A stretch of DNA of 64,000 nucleotides, from contig JAEPNY010000002.1 in assembly GCA_017643165.1 (NCBI GenBank), positions 562,979 to 626,978 on the forward strand. The letters are read 5' to 3'. How positions within the stretch are numbered: position 1 is the stretch's first letter; each line of letters opens with the position of its first letter. The position numbers and the translations under genes were made by a program. The DNA is from Psychroserpens sp. Lineage in GTDB: Bacteria > Bacteroidota > Bacteroidia > Flavobacteriales > Flavobacteriaceae. The notes below the pieces were generated by a model, which saw only the letters and a list, made by a program, of their open reading frames with translations, was not told where the DNA came from and searched no databases. This document shows positions 26,568-33,801 of this stretch, one piece after another.

Positions 26568-27098
26568 ATGAGTCACAATTTAAGCCCAACGGTAAACCAC
26601 ACAACCAATATTAATATCTATTTCAATTCTGTAAATGCAGCATTGAAGGTAGCAGGATTAAAACCAATTAAACCTGGTGATACTGTTCCGACCTTAACAC
26701 AGAAAGCATTATCGCAAATGGAGGGAATGTTAACCACCAAATTCAACAAGACCTTCCCAAATAATCAATTGCCTAATAGCAACATTGACGGCGGATATAT
26801 GGGACCATTAAGTTCTGTAAGAATGGGAACTGCACCAGCATGTGCTGTTCAGCAAATTGCTGACGATTTTGAAAGCTGGGGAATTTCTTCTAGCGGTGTT
26901 CCTACAGAAATCGCAAAACAAGTCACTAACCATATTGTAAATCAAGGTGGTCAGGCTGGTTTTATTTCTGGTACACATCAATTGACATCGGCTGAAAACC
27001 TATACTGGATGGCTGGTTATTTATCGATTAATATAACACAGCACGAACAGGGTATTCTTTATGTGTTTGGGGCTTCTGAAGGGTTGAACATCAACTAA
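26568..27098 (+). CDS. Unknown 176-residue protein
   Basis: No signal peptide, membrane helix or known motif is seen. The sequence begins MSHNLSPTVNHTTNINIYFN and has a Gly/Ser-rich middle (DGGYMGPLSSVRMGTAPAC), a short helical part and a beta-like end (GILYVFGASEGLNIN). Monocistronic: it has its own promoter (site D) and a strong terminator (27119-27157). It lies immediately upstream of the AraC-type regulator and may be part of the same stimulon. Confidence 0.6.
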   Translation: MSHNLSPTVNHTTNINIYFNSVNAALKVAGLKPIKPGDTVPTLTQKALSQMEGMLTTKFNKTFPNNQLPNSNIDGGYMGPLSSVRMGTAPACAVQQIADDFESWGISSSGVPTEIAKQVTNHIVNQGGQAGFISGTHQLTSAENLYWMAGYLSINITQHEQGILYVFGASEGLNIN

Positions 27099-27118
27099 TA
27101 GAAATCCCATAATTAAAT

Positions 27119-27157
27119 TATCCTAATGCAGAACACTGTTTTGTATTAGGATATTTT
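27119..27157 (+). terminator. Strong rho-independent terminator after the 176-aa gene
   Basis: A stem of about 15 bp with G-T wobbles is formed by ATCCTAATGCAGAAC (from 27120) and GTTTTGTATTAGGAT (to about 27152), followed by TTTTT. Confidence 0.8.
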
Positions 27158-27219
27158 TATGCTGAACATTCGTTGCATTGTTTTTTTTAAATTGAAATAT
27201 CTAATTACCTAGAATTCAC

Positions 27220-27263
27220 TAACTTTAGGTAAAATAGGTGTTCATGGTAATTATGGTAATAGA
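27220..27263 (+). promoter_or_regulatory. Promoter and possible self-operator of the AraC-type regulator
   Basis: A -7-like TAACTTTA (27220-27227) is followed at once by four GGT repeats spaced exactly 9 bp apart (27228, 27237, 27246, 27255), of which three read GGTA. They run across the start codon. A regulator bound here would block its own transcription. Confidence 0.4.
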
Positions 27264-28002
27264 AATCAGTGATTTTCTGTCGCGTGTAGAAGCGTCACAG
27301 TATACCATTTTTACCTCAAAATTTCATTCTAGCGTTACGAAAACCTTAAAGAAATTTAGTGGTCAAATTCACAGACAAGATAACAACCATTATATCGCAA
27401 CCTTTAACGTCGTAACTGATGCGGTACAATGTGCGCAAGAGATAAAGCATAAATTCAAGTATGTGACGCCAAAACACAAGTCCTTCAGTCGTCGCTTAAA
27501 AATAGCATTACGTTCAGCTGAAATATTAAGTGATAAGGAAATCTCTGCTACCATTCAACTTTGTGAACAGGTTCAAGATCAGGTAGTAATCACTTCCAAA
27601 GTCAAAAGCCTATATGAAGAAACTAATGCACATGCTGAAATTGATAAAGACCAAATTCGAACCCTTAAAATTTCCGAAGAACAATTTATTACAGATTTAA
27701 TGCACTACGTTACTTCTAATTGGAACAATCCTTATTTGGATGTTGAAAGACTCGGAGAGGCGCTAAAAATGACCTATTCACAACTACATCATCGTACCAC
27801 GCGACTTACTGGTAAAACCCCCAATAATTTTATTAAAGATTATCGTCTCCATAAAGCTTTAGTATTATTACATAATCATCATGGCTCTATCGCTCAGATT
27901 GCCAAACAATCAGGATTTAATAGTCCGACCTACTTCTCAGAATGTTTCCTAAACAAGTATGGTGTTCGTCCGTCAACTTATGCGCAGCAACACGGACTTT
28001 AA
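27244..28002 (+). CDS. AraC-family regulator with degenerate nucleotide-cyclase-like N-terminal domain
   Basis: I place the start at the ATG at 27244 (another at 27253); a GTG at 27238 would leave almost no leader. Residues about 1-140 have the layout of a class III cyclase homology domain (IEISDF, then a FSGQIHRQDNNHYIATFNVV segment, AVQCAQEIKHKF, RRLKIALRSAEI). However, the metal-binding Asp sites are changed (IEISDF for VDIxGF, RQDNN for GDG), so catalysis is unlikely. Residues about 150-252 are a typical AraC/HTH_18 DNA-binding domain (YLDVERLGEALKMTYSQLHH and GSIAQIAKQSGFNSPTYFSE). It may sense a ligand or partner through the dead cyclase fold. It sits centrally in the promoter-box cluster. 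Confidence 0.8.
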   Translation: MVIMVIEISDFLSRVEASQYTIFTSKFHSSVTKTLKKFSGQIHRQDNNHYIATFNVVTDAVQCAQEIKHKFKYVTPKHKSFSRRLKIALRSAEILSDKEISATIQLCEQVQDQVVITSKVKSLYEETNAHAEIDKDQIRTLKISEEQFITDLMHYVTSNWNNPYLDVERLGEALKMTYSQLHHRTTRLTGKTPNNFIKDYRLHKALVLLHNHHGSIAQIAKQSGFNSPTYFSECFLNKYGVRPSTYAQQHGL

Positions 28003-28047
28003 GCTGACTTTTATCATAGTAATTCTTCATTAGTAGTGATACCTTAG
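28001..28047 (+). promoter_or_regulatory. Promoter of the 206-aa gene with second-type upstream element
   Basis: AAGCTGACTTTTATCATA (28001-28018) begins in the stop codon of the regulator and lies 39 nt upstream of TACCTTAG (28040-28047). Element and spacing match the EF-G-like promoter at 10785-10831. Confidence 0.4.
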
Positions 28048-28065
28048 AGTATTAATATTTCTATT

Positions 28066-28686
28066 ATGGCGACTACTATTCAACTTTTCAAAACTTGTAA
28101 ACGAATTCATGTTTTAATTGCTTTTATCTTTTGCTTTTCAATCGCTAGTGCACAAGTAACAGAAGAAGCGCATGTGAATCCGAATAAACCCGAAACCGAA
28201 TTACCACCTGACATACTCTGGGATGTAAAAGCATATCGACCAGAAGCCGTTTTATTAAAAGTGAAAGCCATTGATAAACGCGGAAAACAATATGATGTGA
28301 AAGCCATACAGTATTCTGATGATGCGAGCGTACTTGACGTTAAAATAATAATGAACGGAGAACGTGTTCCTGTAAAATTACTTGTAAAGAGTGGTAATGA
28401 ATATTATCCCTTAAAAGGTATTACACCAGATGGCAATATTATCGATATTAAAGCACTTTCTGAACGCGGTGAAATATTGCCCATCAAAGGTGTAAGTAAA
28501 TCTGGAAATGTTATTCACATTAGAGCCATTTCTGGAGGTACCATTTTTTATAATATCGTTGCGATTTCACCTGAGGGTCAATTTAATGATGTTAAAGGCG
28601 TCAAAATGATTAGCTCAGAAGTTGAAGCTAACATTTACGGCGTTCCTATATTTTCACATGTTAAAGCCTTACATCAGAATTATTAA
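28066..28686 (+). CDS. Exported protein made of short VKGI/VKAI beta repeats
   Basis: The 206 residues have a signal peptide (ends CFSIASAQ). The mature part consists of about eight repeats of roughly 20-22 residues with the pattern G-x-x-(V/I)-x-(V/I)-K-(A/G)-(I/L): VLLKVKAIDKRGK, QYDVKAIQ, YYPLKGITPDGN, IIDIKALSERGE, ILPIKGVSKSGN, VIHIRAIS. Such regular beta repeats suggest a solenoid or small propeller. It is not tied to a known function here. It is likely periplasmic or surface-located. It has its own promoter (28001-28047). Confidence 0.65.
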   Translation: MATTIQLFKTCKRIHVLIAFIFCFSIASAQVTEEAHVNPNKPETELPPDILWDVKAYRPEAVLLKVKAIDKRGKQYDVKAIQYSDDASVLDVKIIMNGERVPVKLLVKSGNEYYPLKGITPDGNIIDIKALSERGEILPIKGVSKSGNVIHIRAISGGTIFYNIVAISPEGQFNDVKGVKMISSEVEANIYGVPIFSHVKALHQNY

Positions 28687-28790
28687 CATGGTATAATATA
28701 ACCCGCTAATCCATTGGAAAACAGCTCAAAATTAGCTATCTTTAAAAGTCCCTCGACCATAATTCCGACCCACTTTAACGCATTTTAATT

Positions 28791-29402
28791 ATGTCAACAG
28801 AAGTCATTATCACAGTCGTAGCAGGCCTAGCATTATTGCTTTTTTCATTACTCTATAATAAAAAGCGAAGTATCAGCTTAGTTATTGGTACAATCGGATT
28901 TTTACTGGTGACCTATGGCGGATTTACCTACGGAACGCTGCAACCAATACCTTATGCCGAAACCTTTAATACTGGAAACAAATTAGCGATACATTATCCA
29001 ATTACAGAAGTCCAGGTGATTTCTCCAGTTAACAATGATGCGGTAAAGTGTCGCATACTTACAATGGGTGTTTATCCTGAAGGGCATGACAAAGATATTT
29101 GGGTCTTACTCAAGCCATCAGATGACAAATATTATCCGCAAAGTGATTGGACCAACACCTCCTATAAAGAAAAAGGGGAGTGGCAGGTCGTTACGCGATT
29201 TGGAGGAGATGCTGGCGAAACCTACGAGCTTATTGTCTATGAAACAACTCCTGAAGCTTCATCATACTTTAGTGAGACCATTGCAAATTGGAAAACAGCA
29301 AATGAATATGTCGGTCTTGAATTTGGAGACATCCCGAATGGAGCCACCGAAGTAGAACGCATTACCGTTACGCTTGAAGACTCTTGTCGTGGTGCAAATT
29401 AA
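28791..29402 (+). CDS. Double-membrane-helix protein with C-terminal beta domain
   Basis: The 203 residues start with two membrane helices (TEVIITVVAGLALLLFSLLY and SLVIGTIGFLLVTYGGFTYG), followed by a domain of about 140 residues rich in beta strands (VQVISPVNNDAVKCRI, DIWVLLKPSDDKYYPQS, GEWQVVTRFGGDAGETYELI). No exact family is claimed. The 2TM-plus-sensor/adaptor layout resembles small membrane sensors. Whether the domain faces the periplasm or cytoplasm cannot be told. A -7-like TATCTTTA lies at 28737-28744, and the gene ends at the terminator 29430-29465. Confidence 0.6.
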   Translation: MSTEVIITVVAGLALLLFSLLYNKKRSISLVIGTIGFLLVTYGGFTYGTLQPIPYAETFNTGNKLAIHYPITEVQVISPVNNDAVKCRILTMGVYPEGHDKDIWVLLKPSDDKYYPQSDWTNTSYKEKGEWQVVTRFGGDAGETYELIVYETTPEASSYFSETIANWKTANEYVGLEFGDIPNGATEVERITVTLEDSCRGAN

Positions 29403-29429
29403 GATTCAAATTATTTACTTATAAATTCT

Positions 29430-29465
29430 AACACCTGTCTGTCTTTCAGAAAACAGGTGTTTTTA
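29430..29465 (+). terminator. Terminator whose 3' arm overlaps activator box E
   Basis: ACACCTGT (29431-29438) and ACAGGTGT (29453-29460) form the stem, with a nested CTG/CAG pair, followed by TTTT. The descending arm and T-run are also the first bases of the box at 29454-29469. Confidence 0.7.
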
Positions 29466-29499
29466 CGTGTTTGTATCTCAGGGTTTTAGCTTAATTTCA
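29454..29499 (+). promoter_or_regulatory. Site E: CAGGTG box, -33 and -7 of the 133-aa/barrel operon
   Basis: CAGGTGTTTTTACGTG (29454-29469) lies exactly 38 nt upstream of TAATTTCA (29492-29499). TTTG at 29470-29473 gives a -33 element with an 18-nt spacer. The leader ends in AAAACCAATCATTATG, identical to the lipase leader. Confidence 0.55.
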
Positions 29500-29543
29500 T
29501 TAAGAAATTAGAACACTTCTATTACCGCTAAAAACCAATCATT

Positions 29544-29945
29544 ATGAGTTCATATCAAGTGGGCACGAATAGCCCAATAAAACTTAAGGTTTCCGTAGAG
29601 ACAGAAGCCATCCCAATGACCTACACCTTTATTGAAACCACCAATCAAACTGGAGACGGAACACCAGATATTCCACCGTTCAATCCTAGTGTACAAACTG
29701 GATGGAAGGCCATCAATAAAGGTAAACCAGTTAAAGGTAAGACTGAAAAAGTAGTGACCTTCCTTAGATTCTTTAATGACTTTGCCAATGAAGAAACTTT
29801 TAATCTCGCGATTAAGCAAATTAAAGACACTTACGTGGCACAGCTCAATGGAGGCACACCTTCACCATTCGAACTAACCACGAAAGTAGAATCCCAATTT
29901 TCGAGTAAAACCTGTCTAATAACTTCTGAAGTTGATTTAATCTAA
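29544..29945 (+). CDS. Unknown 133-residue protein co-transcribed with an outer-membrane barrel gene
   Basis: No signal peptide or known motif is seen. The sequence is soluble and mostly beta, with a Pro/Gly/Thr-rich middle (TNQTGDGTPDIPPFNPSV) and a helical segment (FANEETFNLAIKQIKDTYV). It lies 5 nt before the signal-peptide-bearing barrel gene, so the two are surely co-transcribed from site E. Confidence 0.6.
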   Translation: MSSYQVGTNSPIKLKVSVETEAIPMTYTFIETTNQTGDGTPDIPPFNPSVQTGWKAINKGKPVKGKTEKVVTFLRFFNDFANEETFNLAIKQIKDTYVAQLNGGTPSPFELTTKVESQFSSKTCLITSEVDLI

Positions 29946-29950
29946 AAGCT

Positions 29951-31099
29951 ATGTATTGTAAACGTTTATTTTGCGCTCTGGCGCTTTGTTTTCCATTACT
30001 CGTAATGGCTCAAGACGATCAAAAAATTAATCTTAAAAATTTAGCGCCACCAAGTTCCCCGGCGTTTGTTTTAATGGATGTGACACCATCTAACATTATT
30101 GTTCCTCAAAATATCCAGGCATTCTCCCTGCAAACCATTAGTGCCTTCACAGGCGATAGTAGTGATGGCATGTCGAGTAATAACTATGCCTTCGAGTTCC
30201 AACCGTATTGGTACGCAAAGCGTACAGATATGAATTTCTTTAAATACAATAACCTTACTTCGGATAAAGATATTGCTGCTGGAAGTAATCCTGCTGTAGA
30301 TGATTATAATGGTTATAATGTCTTCGGAAATGCATGGAAAAATCTTTCCGTTTCCGGTGGTTTTCTCAATGGAACATTTGAAGTCTTTAATGCGCCACAA
30401 TCCTTCATTTCTGTTGGTGCTAGAACACGACTGCTAACCTTCGCCAATTATAAACACATTAGCGCTATTAAGGATAGTTATAAAGCTTACGAAAATTTTA
30501 TGAGCAGTGCAGCTGTGATAAGTTTAATGGGACAAGGGCTGTCATTAGATGAACTCAATAAGAAGCTTGTAGCACTTCCAGGCTGGAAGCAGGTTTTTGA
30601 TGATATGAATAATGCAGTCAACAAAAAGCCCATTTTCGCATTAGATGTGGCGCTTGCGTACAGTCATTTCTTAGGTGATAAGAGTCAGAATATTGATAAT
30701 GGCTTCGGGCGTTTTGGTATATGGGCTTCAGGTGATCTCGCTTTTAATTTACCTAAGATCAATCCAAATAGTTATGTACATGTCTATGGTGTATATCGCT
30801 ATTTGCGAGATGGTTTGAATATGAATATGATGACCAATGAGCTCTTTGCTGAAAACACTAGTGAATATGGAGGTAAGCTAGAATTTGAGATCAAGAGTTT
30901 GTCTTTTGGATATGAGTACATCTCTAGAGATGTTAATGACGAATACAGATCAATTGGAACCATTCGCTATAAGATCAATGAATCTTTGACGCTTAACAGT
31001 GGTTTTGGTAAAAATTACAAAAGCGATAGTAATACCATTGCTTTATTAGGACTCCAATGGGGCTTAGATTATAAGAGTGCTATCGATCCTGCTAAATAA
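29951..31099 (+). CDS. Outer-membrane beta-barrel-like exported protein
   Basis: The 382 residues have a signal peptide (ends PLLVMAQ). A conserved-looking segment follows (PPSSPAFVLMDVTPSNIIVP, then NIQAFSLQTISAF). The remainder has alternating aromatic strands and Gly turns (FGRFGIWASGDLAFNLP, YVHVYGVYRYLRDGLNM, LEFEIKSLSFGYEYIS, LNSGFGKNYKSDSNTIALLGLQWGLDY) typical of a 10-14-stranded barrel. Substrate or partner unknown. Second gene of the site E operon. Confidence 0.65.
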   Translation: MYCKRLFCALALCFPLLVMAQDDQKINLKNLAPPSSPAFVLMDVTPSNIIVPQNIQAFSLQTISAFTGDSSDGMSSNNYAFEFQPYWYAKRTDMNFFKYNNLTSDKDIAAGSNPAVDDYNGYNVFGNAWKNLSVSGGFLNGTFEVFNAPQSFISVGARTRLLTFANYKHISAIKDSYKAYENFMSSAAVISLMGQGLSLDELNKKLVALPGWKQVFDDMNNAVNKKPIFALDVALAYSHFLGDKSQNIDNGFGRFGIWASGDLAFNLPKINPNSYVHVYGVYRYLRDGLNMNMMTNELFAENTSEYGGKLEFEIKSLSFGYEYISRDVNDEYRSIGTIRYKINESLTLNSGFGKNYKSDSNTIALLGLQWGLDYKSAIDPAK

Positions 31100-31269
31100 T
31101 CAACGAATTCAACGATACTGTAATCTTTGGTGTTATATATCCAGAACCGCCAAAATCTGAAAAACTAAAAGCTCACATAGAAACTCTTGCTATTGATCAT
31201 AACCGAAATTATCCATTTCCAGTGTATTGGTTTTCTGAGATCGAATCTTTTAAAAAAGAAAGTTCCTGA
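31096..31269 (+). pseudogene. Gene remnant without start codon
   Basis: A 57-codon open frame ends at TGA 31267-31269 and reads VIFGVIYPEPPKSEKL, then HNRNYPFPVYWFSEIESFKK. It looks like coding sequence, but has no ATG/GTG/TTG before its last quarter and is bounded upstream by a stop. It overlaps the last bases of the barrel gene. It is probably the decayed 3' end of a lost gene; the parent is not recognised. Confidence 0.35.
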
Positions 31270-31698
31270 GAATCGCGTATTTAAAAGTTTCCGTAGGATT
31301 GTATGGAATATGAAAATTATAAACTAGTGAATAATTCGCTTATTCATAATTAAGATAAGCTTTTACATAAATACATTCGGTATAAGGTATATCTTTAATA
31401 ATTCACTTGTTCATAATTACCATCGATATAAATCAAATATTTGATGTTATATCTGTAATTATGCCAAATACCTCATAAATGAGCTATTACATGAATTATT
31501 AAAAACAACTATAATTTATATTATGTAAAATAGAAATATCTAGTATAGTATCTAACACTTCCCTGTGCAGTTCATCGATAATCAATTTTAAAATGGTAGA
31601 TACAGCGAATAATTACGTTATTCATCCCAATAATATAGTTACCGATAATTCTGTGGGTAATTTTAATATAACCCTCAAAACTATTAAACCTATGAATT
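31100..31698. other. 599-base AT-rich intergenic region with three related palindromic motifs
   Basis: Apart from the remnant at its left end, no gene is supported. Palindromes GAATAATTCGCTTATTC (31329-31345) and GAATAATTACGTTATTC (31607-31623), and a related copy in 31396-31419, lie here. A -7-like TATCTTTA (31390-31397) overlaps the middle copy. These look like operator copies for the gene at 31699. Confidence 0.5.
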
Positions 31699-31971
31699 AT
31701 GGACGACAATCTTGCCTTATTCAACCAGATCAATAGTTTGACGTACTGGTTATTTCAACACAGCGATTTTAAAGGTACCATTACCTTTGATGCTAACGAC
31801 GACAGTTATTTTATTTCAATAAAAAAAGGTGTCGAATCCATCTATAAACACCATATAGAAGATTTTCACCGTAAAGACAGTCGGTTACTAAAATTTGAAT
31901 TATCCTCTATCGCAAACCATCTATTGCAACTTAAGTTATCAATACATAAAGGCCAGTCATATTCGGCTTAA
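31699..31971 (+). CDS. Small unknown protein (90 residues)
   Basis: The frame begins at the ATG at 31699; a stop lies two codons upstream, so no longer start exists. The protein is soluble, with mixed strand and helix (DFKGTITFDANDDSYFISIK and LLKFELSSIANHLLQLKLSI), and has no known motif. It is isolated, with a long upstream region that carries repeated palindromes. No terminator is obvious. Confidence 0.5.
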   Translation: MDDNLALFNQINSLTYWLFQHSDFKGTITFDANDDSYFISIKKGVESIYKHHIEDFHRKDSRLLKFELSSIANHLLQLKLSIHKGQSYSA

Positions 31972-32016
31972 ACTGCTATTTAAGAGGTTTATAAGTCTAT
32001 GCCAACTGTAACGCTG

Positions 32017-32472
32017 CTACTTTAGCTTTACTTTTACAGCATTCATGCCACGTTGTCCTTTTTCCAATTCAAAAGTGACCGTATCATTTTCTTGAATGTC
32101 ATCAATGATCTGACTTACATGCGTAAAGTGTTTTTCATTAGTTTCAGAATCAATGATAAATCCGTAGCCTTTTGAACCATCAAAATACGATACCTTTCCT
32201 TCGCGAACAGGATCAAATGTCACTTCTCGTTTTTCAGATTTTGGTATACTCACCTTAATCGTTTCGGCCTTTACTTTTTTCTTGGTCGACGGATCTGGTG
32301 GCGTATCGGTTAAATTTCCAAATTCATCAACATACGCAAATTGTATACCTGATGAGCCGTTGGCCTCTTTTTCAAGTTTCCGAGCCTCCATTTTCTTACG
32401 TTTTTCTTCGCGTTTTTTAAGGCGTTTTTTTTCTTTTTCTGATTTATTGAATGTCTGTTGAGATCTACCCAT
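32017..32472 (-). CDS. Cold-shock domain protein with basic N-terminal extension
   Basis: The 151 residues have a very basic helical head (residues 1-40, KKRLKKREEKRKKMEARK), a linker, and a C-terminal cold-shock domain from about residue 85: GKVSYFDGSKGYGFI with the RNP1-like GYGFI, and HFTHVSQI with RNP2. These beta-barrels bind single-stranded RNA or DNA; the extended form is common in Bacteroidetes. It is probably a cytoplasmic RNA chaperone. It is divergent from the lipase gene, with 281 bases between them. Confidence 0.88.
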   Translation of the reverse strand: MGRSQQTFNKSEKEKKRLKKREEKRKKMEARKLEKEANGSSGIQFAYVDEFGNLTDTPPDPSTKKKVKAETIKVSIPKSEKREVTFDPVREGKVSYFDGSKGYGFIIDSETNEKHFTHVSQIIDDIQENDTVTFELEKGQRGMNAVKVKLK

Positions 32473-32685
32473 ATAATGTTATAATCAATTACTTCTGTTT
32501 TACGTAAAATCTACTGAAGTAATTATGAATAGTCTCGTATTGATCGTATTAATGCTAACATGCAGAAGGTTTTAGCCGTATATACCAAAGATAGACTTTT
32601 AATTTTGGTCCTACTTACAATCTTTAAAATAAATTAATTTGTCGTTCAAATATGGGTGTATTCTAATACTATCCGAATTTAAAAA

Positions 32686-32731
32686 CAGGTAATTTTACCC
32701 TAAATATGACTTTATGATTTAGCTAATTTTG
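32686..32731 (+). promoter_or_regulatory. Site B: CAGGTA box and -7 of the lipase gene
   Basis: CAGGTAATTTTACCCT (32686-32701) lies exactly 38 nt upstream of TAATTTTG (32724-32731), a perfect TAnnTTTG. AATTTAAAAA precedes the box, as at site A, and the -7 continues GAGTAA, as at site A. The leader reads AAAACCAATCATTATG, shared with the site E operon. Confidence 0.65.
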
Positions 32732-32753
32732 AGTAACATCAAAACCAATCATT

Positions 32754-33719
32754 ATGTCTATTTCGCTGTCTTGTAAACTATTATGCGTTTCAGAATCAGC
32801 CTATTGTATCTCTACAACTGCCAGTTCTGGTCGCTTTAATCCAACAAATCTAAACCCTAAGGTCACACCTAGCATGCAAAAACAATACGATGCTGTGGGA
32901 TGGCTTTCAGATCCATTTGTGATTGTTAAATCACCTGTAAAAATAGATCCGTATATCAAAATTGAAGCTTGCCTCGTAGGTGAAGTTTCTGAAGGTATCA
33001 TCATTTCATTTCGTGGGACCCTACCTCCTGCGGCCACCATAAATTCGATCGCCGACTGGATTGAAAATATCTTTTATGTCAATACCGTCTCGAATCCGTA
33101 TTTACCTGGTGAAGTCCACGATGGTTTTCTTCAAGCATTTCTAACCATGCAAGCTGATATTCAGAATGCCGTCCAAACGCTTAATCCCTATGGTAACAAA
33201 CCGCTGTATATTACTGGACATAGTAAAGGTGGTGCAATGGCGCCTATCGCAGCATCGTATTTAAAACGTCGTTACAACCATAACATTACTAATGTGATCA
33301 CTTTTGCTGGCCCGAAACCAGGCAATGGTGATTTTGCTAACCAATATCAGTACGACTTTCCAAATACTACTAACTATGAGAACTATTTAGATGTGGTGCC
33401 GTTTTTACCACCTGGCAAGTTGTTTATTGACTTATTAGCGAAGTTTCCACTACTCCCAGAGGTGATTAAAAACCTCCTATTAAAAGCCGCCGCTTACGAT
33501 TATGAACCTGTTTGTACAAATAACGTTCAATATATCGATAGCAATGGTGTGATTGATAATAACCCGATCTACTCCAATGGTCTAATACGTTTTGGAGAGA
33601 TCTTGGAAAAACTTACTGAAGGTACTCCTGGTGTTCAACAAATTGCAGATGCACATCACCTTACTTGTGGTTATCGCTACATTCAAGGTGTGTGTCAGGG
33701 AACCGTGTGTAGGTCTTAA
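32754..33719 (+). CDS. Class 3 (alpha/beta hydrolase) lipase
   Basis: The 321 residues match fungal-type class 3 lipases: an oxyanion-region FRGT (GIIISFRGTLPP), HDGFLQAF, and the nucleophile elbow GHSKGGAMAP (Ser about residue 157). Asp is in NYLDVVPFLPP and His in the C-terminal DAHHLTCGY. It hydrolyses acylglycerols or related esters. No signal peptide is seen, so a cytoplasmic place or unusual export is likely. Monocistronic: site B promoter and a strong terminator at 33747-33800. Confidence 0.88.
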   Translation: MSISLSCKLLCVSESAYCISTTASSGRFNPTNLNPKVTPSMQKQYDAVGWLSDPFVIVKSPVKIDPYIKIEACLVGEVSEGIIISFRGTLPPAATINSIADWIENIFYVNTVSNPYLPGEVHDGFLQAFLTMQADIQNAVQTLNPYGNKPLYITGHSKGGAMAPIAASYLKRRYNHNITNVITFAGPKPGNGDFANQYQYDFPNTTNYENYLDVVPFLPPGKLFIDLLAKFPLLPEVIKNLLLKAAAYDYEPVCTNNVQYIDSNGVIDNNPIYSNGLIRFGEILEKLTEGTPGVQQIADAHHLTCGYRYIQGVCQGTVCRS

Positions 33720-33746
33720 TTTATTAATTAGAATACACACATTTTT

Positions 33747-33800
33747 GAAAACAACATCCAATGCGGCTAGGCGTTGGTGTTGTTTTCTTTTTTTCTTTTT
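33747..33800 (+). terminator. Strong terminator after the lipase gene
   Basis: GAAAACAACATCCAATGC and GCGTTGGTGTTGTTTTC form a stem of about 17 bp with a single bulge and a wobble, followed by a long T-rich tract. Confidence 0.85.
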
Positions 33801-33801
33801 T

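Noticed and set aside
28688..28705. GGTATAATATAACC before the gene at 28791
   Set aside because: It resembles the box but is 49 nt, not 38, from the -7-like TATCTTTA and lacks the CAG start; kept out of the set.
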